Part shown: one piece after another, positions 25,338 to 34,562 of the stretch
How positions within the stretch are numbered: position 1 is the stretch's first letter
How the letters are laid out: each line of letters opens with the position of its first letter
DNA from: Microbacterium halimionae
GTDB lineage: Bacteria > Actinomycetota > Actinomycetes > Actinomycetales > Microbacteriaceae
Assembly (NCBI RefSeq): GCF_011761265.1
Contig: NZ_JAAOZB010000001.1
Span: 248,001-312,000, forward strand
Direction of reading: 5' to 3'
DNA: 64,000 nt
Program-made: the position numbers and the translations under genes
The notes under the pieces: model-generated
The model's input: the letters and a program-made list of their open reading frames with translations, nothing else
The model's database searches: none
Told to the model about the DNA's origin: nothing

Positions 25338-26914
25338 GCGGTCTCCTTGCTGTGACCAGAATCATCGAGCAGCGCGTTCACAATATCGGCGCGACCGAGG
25401 ACTCCGGCGGGAGTGTCGAGGGCGATGCGCCCCGCGACAAGAACAATGATGCGGTCTGCGACGTCGAGAATTTCATCGACGTCGCTGGAAAGGACGACAA
25501 CACCAGCGCCAGTTTCGGCCTGCCGCCGCGCAGCCTCACCGATCGTGCGGCGAGCGCCGATGTCGACGCCGCGGAAGGGTTCGTCGAGCAGTGCGAGCCG
25601 CGGTGAAGTACGGAGCCAACGCCCAACGATCACCTTTTGCTGATTGCCGCCCGAGAGGTCATCAAGCGATGTGTCGGCCGACGTTGCCACGACGCCGAAG
25701 CCCACGATCACTTCGCTTCCGAGCTCGCGTTCACGGCCCGTGCGCACAACACCGAGTCGATTCGCGACCGCCGAAAGCACCGGAAGACCAACGGTCCGTG
25801 AGATCGACCACCCGGGCTGAATACCGTCGCGTTGGCGATCTTCCGGAACGAGCACGACACGCTTGGCGATCGCGTGCGCGGGTGTTTTCGGGGCGAAGCG
25901 CTCGGCGTCGAGCGTCATCGAAGCGCCAGCGGCGGGGCGGGCCCCCGCAATCGTTTCGGCAAGTTCGCTCTTACCCGCACCAAGAAGACCCAGGATGCCG
26001 GTGACCTGTCCCGCGTGCACGGTCAATGACAGCGCGGGCGCTCCGGCGACGAGGCGTGCACCGTCGATGTGCAGTACCGGGTCGCCCGGAGGCAACGGGT
26101 TCTCGATGTGCTGCTGAAGCTCCGCCGGTACGCCGAGCATCGCGGCGAGCGCCGCCTGCCAATCAAACGGACGAGGAGCATCGAGCACGAGCGCTCCATC
26201 TCGCAGCACAACGATGCGGTCGGCAAGTCGCTCGATCTCACCGAAGCGGTGGCTGACGAAAAGTATCGCGAGGCCCTCGTCGCGAAGTGTGCGGAGCACG
26301 TCGAAGAGACGATCGGCTTCGGCGGCTGTGAGAGCTGATGTCGGCTCGTCGAGAATCAGTACGCTCGGCGACTGGCGAAGTGCTCGAGCGAGAATCAGCA
26401 GTTGCGCATCCGACGTGCCGAGGCGTGCGGCATCCGCTCGCAGTACTTCGTCCGACCAGTCGAGACTCAAACGAGCGAGCGCTGAACGCGCCGCCTTCTC
26501 TGTCTCGCGACGACGGGCAAGGTGGTGCCCACCAGCGGCGAGGTCAGTGAGCACAAGGTTGTCGGCGACGGAAAGCCCCGACACGATGCCATCCGAGATC
26601 CGCTGGTGCACAGTCTCGATCCCGGCGCGGCGGGCGTGAGCGGGACTCGAGATGCGTTCTGCGACGACTCCCGCCGCTGTGCCTTCCACAGACGTACCCA
26701 CCGCGATATCGCCGGTGTAGTGCGGGTTCGCACCAGACAGCGCACCGATGAGAGTCGACTTGCCGGCGCCGTTGGTGCCGAGTAGCGCTGTGATCGAGCC
26801 ACTGTGAAGGTCGAGAGAGATGTCTTCGAGCACGCGGTTCGAGCCGAACCGCACGCCAACGCCACTGAGGCGAACGACCGGGTGGTCATTCGCCTCAGCG
26901 ACGTTCGAAAGCAT
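25334..26914 (-). CDS. Ribose-type ABC transporter ATPase with two nucleotide-binding domains, probable methylthioribose uptake
   Basis: 526 residues, RbsA-like. The first domain has Walker A GTNGAGKST (about 45) and Walker B VLILDEPTSAL; its signature motif is degenerate (LGTSDAQLL). The second domain has a modified Walker A (GLLGAGKSEL), a good signature LSGGNQQKV and Walker B LALLDEPFRGVD. This asymmetry is usual for CUT2 ATPases. The ATG at 26914 directly after the binding-protein stop is preferred over a TTG nine codons upstream. Confidence 0.94.
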   Translation of the reverse strand: MLSNVAEANDHPVVRLSGVGVRFGSNRVLEDISLDLHSGSITALLGTNGAGKSTLIGALSGANPHYTGDIAVGTSVEGTAAGVVAERISSPAHARRAGIETVHQRISDGIVSGLSVADNLVLTDLAAGGHHLARRRETEKAARSALARLSLDWSDEVLRADAARLGTSDAQLLILARALRQSPSVLILDEPTSALTAAEADRLFDVLRTLRDEGLAILFVSHRFGEIERLADRIVVLRDGALVLDAPRPFDWQAALAAMLGVPAELQQHIENPLPPGDPVLHIDGARLVAGAPALSLTVHAGQVTGILGLLGAGKSELAETIAGARPAAGASMTLDAERFAPKTPAHAIAKRVVLVPEDRQRDGIQPGWSISRTVGLPVLSAVANRLGVVRTGRERELGSEVIVGFGVVATSADTSLDDLSGGNQQKVIVGRWLRTSPRLALLDEPFRGVDIGARRTIGEAARRQAETGAGVVVLSSDVDEILDVADRIIVLVAGRIALDTPAGVLGRADIVNALLDDSGHSKETA

Positions 26915-26916
26915 GC

Positions 26917-28014
26917 TCACGACGATACTGCGGGCAGCCAATCAGCGACGACGACGTCATCGAGAAGCAGCGACGGTTCGGCATCGCGCAGCTGCGACAC
27001 GTTGGTGATGTCGTTCTCGAGCAAGAAGTCCTGGGTCACGGTGATGGCCGGGAACTGCACGTCGGTCTCGTCGAGTTCACCAGCAAGTGAAAGCGCAAGA
27101 GCACGCACGACCGCGGCGCCAATTGCTGCGGGGTCGGTTGCGCTTGTGGCAACCCACGGGCTGCCATCGGCGATCATGACCTCAATGTCGGCGTTGGAGA
27201 TGTCGATGCCGTAGACCTTGACGGAATCCTGCAGGTTGTTCTGGATGACGGCCTGTACGACACCCTTCGTGATCTCGTCGTACGGAGCGAAGATCGCCTG
27301 CGTGTCGGGGTACTGCTTCAGAGCAGCGTCGACGAGCGGAATGTTGTCGGTCGCGGTCGATTCGGTGACCTCGCCGACGAAGAACTGCTCGTTGAGGTCG
27401 TTGTCGGTGACGTATTCGTCCCAGACGGCCTTCCGTCGATCGAGCGGCGCGAAGCCTTCGGCGCTGACGAGCCCGACGTTCGCACCCTCTCCCACATCGG
27501 CAATGAGCTGGTCGAGCACGCCGGAAGCCATCGAGGCATCCGACTGCGACGTAACAATGACACCGTCGGTGTCTTCGAGCGCAAGGTCGTAGACGATGAC
27601 CGGGATGCCGGCATCCACTGCGTCGCGGATGCGGGGCTCGAGAGTGTCGGTCTGCCCGTGGTCGATGATGATCGCGTCGGGATTCGACGCGATGGCCTGC
27701 TCGAGGTCAGATGCCTGCTTGGCGTTGTCGTTGCGAGCATCGGTGACGGTCAAGTCGATGTTGATGGCGGCGGCCTGTGCGTTGGCTCCCGCGGTCCATG
27801 CGGTGAAGTAGTCGCCCGCACCGGACTGCTGCACGAGTGCCACCTCAACGGGGTCGCCGTTGAACGGCTCGTGCAGATCAGCGACCGGCACGGTCGTTGC
27901 TGACGCGGCATCCGTCGACGTGGTCTGCTGCGCACAGCCGGTGAGCACGAGCGCTGCGGCCGCGGCTGCGGCGCCGAAGCCGAGCCAGCGACGCGCTGTG
28001 AGTCGAGAGGTCAT
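26917..28014 (-). CDS. Sugar-binding lipoprotein of ribose-type ABC transporter, probable methylthioribose uptake
   Basis: About 365 residues, RbsB-like (SBP family 4 fold). Lipobox LVLTGCAQQ follows a short arginine-containing signal peptide (TSRLTARRWLGFG). VALVQQSGAGDYFTAWTAGANAQA, DARNDNAKQASDLEQAIASNPDAIIID and GIDISNADIEVM are typical. The start may be 28014 or an ATG four codons upstream. First gene of the operon SBP-ATPase-permease-mtnK, divergent from mtnD. Confidence 0.92.
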   Translation of the reverse strand: MTSRLTARRWLGFGAAAAAAALVLTGCAQQTTSTDAASATTVPVADLHEPFNGDPVEVALVQQSGAGDYFTAWTAGANAQAAAINIDLTVTDARNDNAKQASDLEQAIASNPDAIIIDHGQTDTLEPRIRDAVDAGIPVIVYDLALEDTDGVIVTSQSDASMASGVLDQLIADVGEGANVGLVSAEGFAPLDRRKAVWDEYVTDNDLNEQFFVGEVTESTATDNIPLVDAALKQYPDTQAIFAPYDEITKGVVQAVIQNNLQDSVKVYGIDISNADIEVMIADGSPWVATSATDPAAIGAAVVRALALSLAGELDETDVQFPAITVTQDFLLENDITNVSQLRDAEPSLLLDDVVVADWLPAVSS

Positions 28015-28117
28015 GACGGGTTCCATTCGGGTTGCTGTGGGTGCCCGGGTGCACGTGGGCTCTAAAGAGTAGAACTTGCGCGCGCACTTTGCACCAAAAA
28101 AGCGTTGCGGATTGTTA

Positions 28118-28130
28118 CGACGGACCGTCG
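28118..28130. promoter_or_regulatory. 13-bp perfect dyad in the divergent transporter/mtnD promoter region
   Basis: CGACGGACCGTCG is a perfect palindrome around a central A. It lies in the 193-bp region between the divergent binding-protein and mtnD genes, so one bound regulator could control both. No regulator gene is nearby. Confidence 0.4.
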
Positions 28131-28207
28131 CATATGACGCTTCGAAGTGCGCCCGGGGAAAACGAGGTACAGAATCGACAGAGAGCTTTTGCGCGAAAGG
28201 AACTCAT

Positions 28208-28795
28208 ATGACCCTCTTGACGGTCTGGAACGAAACCGACCCCGCTTCCCCTGTACTCGAGACGATCGACGACGCGGAGATTGGTGCGGCGCTCGCTGAG
28301 CTTGGGGCGCGGTATTCCCACTGGGAGATCAAGGACTTCGCCGACGACGCGAGCCTTGAGGAGATTCTCGCGCTCTATTCGGCCGAGGTTGAGTCCGTCA
28401 AGCAGAGCGAGGGTTACACCCTCGTTGACATCGTGGGACTTTCCCCCGCGCAGGAGAACTACGACGAGGTGAAAGGTCCGTCGCGTGCGAAGTTCCTTTC
28501 CGAGCACCGCCACGACGACGACGAAGACCGTTTCTTCGCAAAGGGCGCCGGCGTCTTCTACCTCCACGTCAACGAGAAGGTCTACGCGCTCTACTGCGAG
28601 CCCGGTGACCTCGTCTCGGTGCCGGCAAACACCACACACTGGTTCGACATGGGCACGTCTCCCGAGTTCACCTCGATTCGGTTCTTCCACGATGACGATG
28701 GCTGGGTAGGCCACTTCACGGGCAACCCGATCGCCGAAACTTTCGCGACCTTCGACCAGCTGCACGCCCGCCGTGCCGAACTCGCGACCGTCTGA
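28208..28795 (+). CDS. mtnD: Acireductone dioxygenase
   Basis: 195-residue cupin (ARD family). The metal-binding stretch EHRHDDDEDRFF gives two His and a Glu; the last ligand His lies in VPANTTHWFDMG. It oxidises acireductone to the keto acid of methionine and formate with iron, or to methylthiopropionate and CO with nickel. AAAGGA precedes the ATG; in-frame codons upstream are rejected because homology starts at TLLTVW. Transcribed away from the transporter-mtnK operon and overlapping a PhzF gene. Confidence 0.95.
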   Translation: MTLLTVWNETDPASPVLETIDDAEIGAALAELGARYSHWEIKDFADDASLEEILALYSAEVESVKQSEGYTLVDIVGLSPAQENYDEVKGPSRAKFLSEHRHDDDEDRFFAKGAGVFYLHVNEKVYALYCEPGDLVSVPANTTHWFDMGTSPEFTSIRFFHDDDGWVGHFTGNPIAETFATFDQLHARRAELATV

Positions 28796-29660
28796 GGCTC
28801 GGCTGCCTGAGTCTCAGCCCGCGGTACTTCGGTACGCCGCCTTCACCGCGGGCGGCGTTGGCGGAAACCCGGCCGGCATCGTGTTCGATGCTGAATCTCT
28901 CAGTGACGCCGCGATGCAGCAGATCGCGACTGACGTGGATTACGCCGAGACCGCGTTTATCTCCGCGAGCCGTAGTGCAGAACTCACGATTCGATACTTC
29001 TCGCCGGTCGCCGAGGTACCGTTCTGCGGGCACGCGACGATAGCGACCGCTGTCGCGATGGTCGAACGCGGGCTGACGGCTCCTGGCGAGGTGACGTGTC
29101 ACACGCGCGTAGGTGATGTCGTCATCCAGACGACGGTGGCCGATTCGCGGGTTCGTGCCTCGTTCACGAGCGTGCCGCCGTCTGTGGCGAAGTTCCCGTC
29201 AAAATCTCTTCAGCGCGTACTCGAAGCTATCGGGCTCACCGAGAGCGATCTTGACGAGCGGATGCCTCCCGCCATCCCGAATGCGGGTAGTCCGCATCCG
29301 ACAATCGTGATTGCCGATCGTGCGGTCTTCGACAGCTTCACCTTCGACCCGCGCGTGGTCCGTTCTCTGATGGACGCCGAGGGGTGGCCCGCAACGATTA
29401 CCGTGCTGCACGCGCCCGAGGCAGGCGAAGTGTGGGCCCGGAACATCTTTCCCGTCGGTCGCATCACGGAAGATCCGGCGACGGGGTCAGCCGCGGCTGC
29501 CACCGGCGCGTATCTTCGCGCTTTCGGCCTCGTGAGCCCGCCTGCGACGATCACCATTCATCAGGGCGAGCACGTGGGTAGGCCGAGCGTCCTGACGGTG
29601 ACGATTCCACCTGATGGCGGCATTACGGTCGCCGGGATGGCATCAGAAATCTCGGAGTAG
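28773..29660 (+). CDS. PhzF-family isomerase/epimerase-like protein
   Basis: 295 residues. FTAGGVGGNPAGIV (about 28-41), the catalytic Glu in DYAETAFI, VPFCGHATIATAVAM and EDPATGSAAAATGAYL are the family signatures. The physiological substrate of most such proteins is unknown. The GTG start at 28773 overlaps mtnD by 23 bases, suggesting cotranscription with methionine salvage. The N-terminal 15 residues are not conserved in the family, so the true start may differ. Confidence 0.88.
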   Translation: MPNSRPSEARLPESQPAVLRYAAFTAGGVGGNPAGIVFDAESLSDAAMQQIATDVDYAETAFISASRSAELTIRYFSPVAEVPFCGHATIATAVAMVERGLTAPGEVTCHTRVGDVVIQTTVADSRVRASFTSVPPSVAKFPSKSLQRVLEAIGLTESDLDERMPPAIPNAGSPHPTIVIADRAVFDSFTFDPRVVRSLMDAEGWPATITVLHAPEAGEVWARNIFPVGRITEDPATGSAAAATGAYLRAFGLVSPPATITIHQGEHVGRPSVLTVTIPPDGGITVAGMASEISE

Positions 29661-29683
29661 TGAAGGCTCAGCCGAAGCGGTGA

Positions 29684-30088
29684 CTAACGGCCCATGAGCG
29701 CGGAGAGAAGACGCTCATTCGAGTCGTGCCACTCCTGCGCGTCGCTCTCTGCCCAAAGTTCGGCGAGCTCGCTATCGGCGGAGGCGGCAACGGTAACGGC
29801 GCGTTCTGCGTCTTTCACGAGGCGGCCAGACGGCTTGCGCGCACGGCTGACGAACCCCGCAACGCTCTCGGTGTACACATCGGACTGTGTTGGCCGCCCC
29901 AGTCCGTGCGCCACGACCTCTGCCGCAGCAATCGCAATCGCGGCTGTGTCGGCATCAAGTGGATCCTCGCTTTGCAGTGCCTCCCGAAGAGCATCCCGCA
30001 CCACGTTCCATCGCTTCTGCTCGTCGAGTTCCCACGCGAAATCGGCCGCGACATCATTGCCGAACGGCTCCCCACTCCATGTACCCAT
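29684..30088 (-). CDS. DUF4259 protein
   Basis: 134 residues beginning MGTWSGEPFGNDVAADFAWEL, the N-terminal signature of DUF4259. Alpha-helical and acidic, no signal peptide or membrane segment. Function unknown. It follows putA on the same strand by 58 bp but shows no clear functional link. Confidence 0.8.
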   Translation of the reverse strand: MGTWSGEPFGNDVAADFAWELDEQKRWNVVRDALREALQSEDPLDADTAAIAIAAAEVVAHGLGRPTQSDVYTESVAGFVSRARKPSGRLVKDAERAVTVAASADSELAELWAESDAQEWHDSNERLLSALMGR

Positions 30089-30146
30089 GAACAGAGATTA
30101 GAGGATCAGGCAAGCCCTGCGAATCTAGCCCGCGCGAGGAAAGCCC

Positions 30147-33100
30147 CTAGATCACGCTATTAAAGGTGTTGTCGGGTGTTCCGAACCGATGGGCAGTGAT
30201 CGCAATCGCCTGTTCGTGCAGGAACGGGAGGAGCTCGATGCGACCTGCCGTTGTGACTTCGTTGGCGTAGATCGCGACGTCGATGTTGCCCGAGAGAGTC
30301 TCGGCGAGCGTTCGGTGTGCCAAGGTTGCGGCATCCGTTTCTCCGATGATGCGCACGCGCTCGGGGGCAGATCCGGCGATGCGCTCCAGCCACTCGGCTT
30401 CGGTCTCCACGAAGACCGAAATGCCGTTGTCGTCGAGCACGCGACGCACCCGCGGCGGAAGGCCCGCCGAGGCGCTCAGTGAGAACGCCGAGCCCGCGCG
30501 TAGGCCGGCAAGCACAACGCGCAGCACCTCTTGCAAGCTCGCACCTTCGATGGCGCGAAGCGCGACCTGCACGGGGCGATAGCGGAAGAGGTTTCGCTCG
30601 ACCCCGAGGCGTGACACGTCTTTGACCTGACCGAATTCGCGGTTCCACGCGACAGCATCGGAGAGTGCGCCGCGGCGGAGCCACTCGAACTCTTCATAGC
30701 CGAGAGCGGGCTGGGCAGCCTCGATCAGGTCGGTGATACGCGAGTCGAGGCCGCGAAGATGCAGCGTCGTTGAGGGCGCACCCGAGTTCGATGCTCGCCA
30801 CGAGCCGAGCCCGATCAGGTAGTTGGGGCCACCGGCTTTCGTGCCGGCACCGACCGATGAGCGCTTCCATCCGCCGAAGGGCTGACGCTGCACGATGGCA
30901 CCCGTGATACCACGGTTGACGTAGAGGTTTCCGGCTTGCACACGGCCGAGCCACTGCTCGAGCTCATCGGGGTTCTGAGTGTAAAGACCGGCGGTGAGTC
31001 CGTAGGCCACAGCGTTTTGCAGTTCGATCGCCTCAGCGAGCGTGGCTGCGTGCATAACCCCAAGCACCGGGCCGAAGAACTCTTCGCGGTGGAAGCGTGA
31101 ACGCGGTTGCACTCCGACGCGGATGCCCGGGTTCCACAGGCGCCCGGCGTATTCGGGAACGTCGTCGCGCGTCGTCGGCTTGATGAGCCACCGCTCCCCG
31201 TCGTCGAGTTCTGACAGCGCCCAAGCGAGCTTGCCCCGCGGAGCCTCGATGACGGGCCCGACTTCGGCGCGCGTTTCCCACGGCGGCCCGATGTGCAGCG
31301 ACTGCGTTGCATCGACGAGCTGGCGCGCGAACCGTTTCGACCGGCCAACCGAGCCGACGAGAATGACGAGGGATGCCGCCGAGCACTTTTGCCCGGCGTG
31401 TCCGAACGCGCTTTTCACAACGTCGGATGCCGCAAGGTCCAGGTCTGCCGAAGGCATGACGATCATGGAGTTCTTGCCGCTGGTCTCGGCGAGCAGTGGC
31501 AGATCGTGGCGCCACGAGCGGAAGAGTTCCGCGGTCTCAGAGCCACCGGTGAGGATGACGCGATCGACGGCCGGGTGTGAGACGAGCTGCTGGCCGAGCC
31601 CGTCTTCGTCGAGGTCGACGAGCGCCAGCAGGTCGCGGGGTACGCCCGCATCCCACAACGCTTCGGCGATGACAGCCGCGCAGCGGCGCGCTTGAGGTGC
31701 CGGCTTGAAGACGACTCCCGAGCCTGCCGCGAGAGCTGCGAGCACGCCCCCGGCGGGGATAGCGAGCGGAAAGTTCCAGGGTGGCGTGACGACGATGACG
31801 CGCGACGGCACGAAGACGGCCCCGCTCACGCGATCAAGTTCGCGCGCTGTGGCGGCGTAGTAGCGGGCGAAGTCGATTGCTTCGCTCACTTCGACATCGC
31901 CTTCGGCGAGCACCTTGCCGGTTTCGGATGCCGCGACCTCGATGAGCTGAGCGCGACGTTCTTCGAGCTTGTCAGCGGCGCGCAGCAGCACGGCAGCGCG
32001 ATCGGCTGCGGGCATCGCACCCCAGGTGCCGGCGGCATCCTTTACTCCAGAGATTACGGCTTCAAGGTCGGATGCCTCGCCCACATATGCCGCAGCAATC
32101 GTGTCGTCGCCGAGCGTCGATGTTTTCATGCCGTCGAAGATTTCGCGCGCCCAGTCGCGGGTCGACGACAGCGCCGGGTCGGAGTCGGCACTGTTCGCAA
32201 AGCCGGGTGCTCCCACCGCACGTGTGCCGCTCTCACGCATCGAGAACACTGCGGTTTCGACGAACTCTTCGCCGCCGAACAGCATCGCGTGGGCTGCCGG
32301 GTCGAACGCGTCCGTTGCACCGTCTTCGGCACCGCGGGCAATACCGAGCACCGCCTGAGTGAGGCCGCCCGTCTCTTGAGTTGCGGGGTCTACCGGGTCT
32401 CGAAGAAGCCGCGGCTCTTCATCGGACGCGGCTTCGGTAGCGGTCGAGGCGCGTCTATTGGCGGTTCGTCGAGCGCCTACGAGAAGAGCGGGGTCTGCTG
32501 CGCGCTCGACCGACGCGAGAAAGCGGTCGCGCTCGCGCGTGAGGAGTTCGGGGTTGGTATCGATGTCGAAGGCGGCGGAGAGGAAGTTCTCGCTCGATGC
32601 GCTCTCTTCGAGGCGGCGCACAAGGTAGCTGATGGCCACGTCGAATTCGTCGGGGGCGACGACCGGTACATAGAGCAGTACCTGGCCGACGTCTGCCGAG
32701 ACGGTTTCCATCTGGGCCTGAGCCATGCCGAGCAGCATTTCGAAGTCGACGGCGTCGCGAACGCCTTGTTCGCCCGCAAGTAGCCATGCATAAGCGATGT
32801 CGAACAGGTTGTGGCCCGCAACGCCCAGGCGCACGGCGCGGGTGTGCTTGGGCCGAAGCGCCCATTCGAGGCAGCGCAGGTAGTTGGCGTCGGAATCGAC
32901 CTTCGCGGAGTAGGTGGCGGGCTCCCACCCGTGCATGACGGCATCCACTCGTTCCATCGCAAGGTTCGCGCCCTTGACGAGGCGCACCTTGATAGGGGCG
33001 CCACCCGCGTCGACACGTGAGCGTGCCCACGCTGTGAGTTGTTGAAGCGCGGGAAGAGCATCGGGCAGGTAGGCCTGCAGCACGATGCCGGCTTCAAGGT

Positions 33101-33860
33101 CGGTGAAGCGCTCATCTTCGAGTAGTCGGGTGAAGACAGCGATCGTCAAGTCGAGATCGCGGTACTCCTCCATGTCGAGGTTGATGAAGGTCGGCGTTGA
33201 CGCGGGGCCGCCCTTGGGGAGTGCGCTCACGTAGAGGGGTGTCAGCCGCTCGACGACGCTGTCCACGACGTCGTCGAACGCCCACATCGAGATGTGGCTC
33301 GCGATGGCCGAGACCTTGACCGACACGTAGTCGACGTCGGGTCGACGAATGAGAGCATGGATGCCGTCGAGTCGCCGTTTTGCTTCGTTTTCGCCGAGCA
33401 CAGCTTCGCCGAGCAGGTTGACGTTCAGTCGGTGACCGCGGCCGCGAAGAGTCGTGAGAGCCGGTCCCAGCTTGTCGGGGCGCGCGTCGACGATGAGGTG
33501 GCCGACCATCTCGCGGAGCACTCGGCGGGCGATCGGCACGACGGGGCTCGGCATGATTGGCGCCATCGCACCGCCCACGTGCACGGCGCCGCGGAGGTGC
33601 CACGGCAAAAAGTCAGGCACGAGGGGTGCGATGCGACGAAGCTGGGTCGCTGCTGCCGTCAAACTCTCTGGCCTCATGACGCCGTCGACGAATCCGACGG
33701 TGAAGGGCAGTCCCTGCGGGTCGCGCAGCACGTCGGCAAGCCGTTGAGCCGAAGCGTCGGTCTCGATTCCCGAGGATGCGCGCACCCAGCGTTCAGCTAG
33801 GGCGATGGCTCGTTCGGCAAGCTCTTCGTTCGCGGCGAAATCGGCGTGATCGTTGGGCAT
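30147..33860 (-). CDS. putA: Bifunctional proline dehydrogenase / 1-pyrroline-5-carboxylate dehydrogenase
   Basis: 1237 residues. About 60-440 is the FAD proline dehydrogenase barrel (NLLGEAVLGENEAKRRLDG, IRLVKGAN-like VRLVKGANLAMERVDA, RLGVAGHNLFDIAYA). About 560-1030 is the NAD-linked P5C dehydrogenase (VTPPWNFPLAIPAGG, LTGGSETAELF, ETSGKNSMIVM, GHAGQKCSAASL with catalytic C826, EEFFGPVLGVM). The last 200 residues are a degenerate ALDH-like domain of the kind that closes the tunnel in long PutA types. There is no N-terminal DNA-binding domain, so it is not an autoregulator. It oxidises proline to glutamate in two steps. Confidence 0.95.
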   Translation of the reverse strand: MPNDHADFAANEELAERAIALAERWVRASSGIETDASAQRLADVLRDPQGLPFTVGFVDGVMRPESLTAAATQLRRIAPLVPDFLPWHLRGAVHVGGAMAPIMPSPVVPIARRVLREMVGHLIVDARPDKLGPALTTLRGRGHRLNVNLLGEAVLGENEAKRRLDGIHALIRRPDVDYVSVKVSAIASHISMWAFDDVVDSVVERLTPLYVSALPKGGPASTPTFINLDMEEYRDLDLTIAVFTRLLEDERFTDLEAGIVLQAYLPDALPALQQLTAWARSRVDAGGAPIKVRLVKGANLAMERVDAVMHGWEPATYSAKVDSDANYLRCLEWALRPKHTRAVRLGVAGHNLFDIAYAWLLAGEQGVRDAVDFEMLLGMAQAQMETVSADVGQVLLYVPVVAPDEFDVAISYLVRRLEESASSENFLSAAFDIDTNPELLTRERDRFLASVERAADPALLVGARRTANRRASTATEAASDEEPRLLRDPVDPATQETGGLTQAVLGIARGAEDGATDAFDPAAHAMLFGGEEFVETAVFSMRESGTRAVGAPGFANSADSDPALSSTRDWAREIFDGMKTSTLGDDTIAAAYVGEASDLEAVISGVKDAAGTWGAMPAADRAAVLLRAADKLEERRAQLIEVAASETGKVLAEGDVEVSEAIDFARYYAATARELDRVSGAVFVPSRVIVVTPPWNFPLAIPAGGVLAALAAGSGVVFKPAPQARRCAAVIAEALWDAGVPRDLLALVDLDEDGLGQQLVSHPAVDRVILTGGSETAELFRSWRHDLPLLAETSGKNSMIVMPSADLDLAASDVVKSAFGHAGQKCSAASLVILVGSVGRSKRFARQLVDATQSLHIGPPWETRAEVGPVIEAPRGKLAWALSELDDGERWLIKPTTRDDVPEYAGRLWNPGIRVGVQPRSRFHREEFFGPVLGVMHAATLAEAIELQNAVAYGLTAGLYTQNPDELEQWLGRVQAGNLYVNRGITGAIVQRQPFGGWKRSSVGAGTKAGGPNYLIGLGSWRASNSGAPSTTLHLRGLDSRITDLIEAAQPALGYEEFEWLRRGALSDAVAWNREFGQVKDVSRLGVERNLFRYRPVQVALRAIEGASLQEVLRVVLAGLRAGSAFSLSASAGLPPRVRRVLDDNGISVFVETEAEWLERIAGSAPERVRIIGETDAATLAHRTLAETLSGNIDVAIYANEVTTAGRIELLPFLHEQAIAITAHRFGTPDNTFNSVI

Positions 33861-33923
33861 GCGCTCAGCCTAAGGGTCGGGCGGCGGAGCGGGCGGAAGA
33901 CCGGGCCGGTGCAATGCGGCGCA

Positions 33924-34484
33924 TTAGCTCCAGTCGCTGGGAGCGGGCGCTTTCGTGGGTGGCAGAGCGGATGCTGCGGCCCAGTCGTGCATCCAGTCGG
34001 CAACGTCGGGAACACCCTCCGGCATGCCGACTGCGGCGAAGAACTCATCGTGCGGCACAGTGCCGCCCGTGCGGCGGAGCATCCGTGCGCGAATGATGGC
34101 GCGGGCGTAGATTTCACCGTCGATCACGGCCCGGTGTTCGAGGTACATGCTCTTGTCGTCGTGGCCGATGAAGCGGCTTTCGAGATCGAACCGCTGCCAG
34201 AGCTCGAGGGACTTTCGGAACGTGATGGTTTCGCTCGCGACAACGGCGTACCAGCCGCGCTCGCGCATCTCATCGAACAGCCCGGTGCGCACCATGAGGT
34301 CCCAGCGGCCGAGGTCGAACAGCGACAGGTAACGGCCGTTGTTCATATGGCGCAGCACGTCGATGTCTGTCGGCAACGTGCGCAGCGTGATTCGGCCAAC
34401 TGCGGTGGCGACGAGTGTGCCTTCGCGCTTGCGTTTCGCTCGGGCACGGCGGATGACCAACAGGGTGCGCCAGATCACATTCAC
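33924..34484 (-). CDS. Hotdog-fold acyl-CoA thioesterase family protein
   Basis: 186 residues of the 4HBT type. DIDVLRHMNNGRYLSLFDLGRWDLMVRTGL is the typical hotdog helix, followed by ETITFRKSLELWQRF and YARAIIRARML. Likely cleaves acyl-CoA or acyl-carrier thioesters in the cytoplasm. The substrate is unknown. An N-terminal amphipathic basic stretch (RTLLVIRRARAKRKRE) might associate with membranes. Confidence 0.85.
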   Translation of the reverse strand: MNVIWRTLLVIRRARAKRKREGTLVATAVGRITLRTLPTDIDVLRHMNNGRYLSLFDLGRWDLMVRTGLFDEMRERGWYAVVASETITFRKSLELWQRFDLESRFIGHDDKSMYLEHRAVIDGEIYARAIIRARMLRRTGGTVPHDEFFAAVGMPEGVPDVADWMHDWAAASALPPTKAPAPSDWS

Positions 34485-34562
34485 GAGGAGCGATCGTATC
34501 TATCGGCACCTGATTTCCACATCTCGTTGTGGAAATGCTCTAAATGCCGACGTTTGTTTTCT

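Noticed and set aside
28108..28122. GGATTGTTACGACGG, similar to the first half of a BglG RAT
   Set aside because: The second half (GCAGGCAAAACCT) and an overlapping terminator are missing, and the context is methionine salvage.
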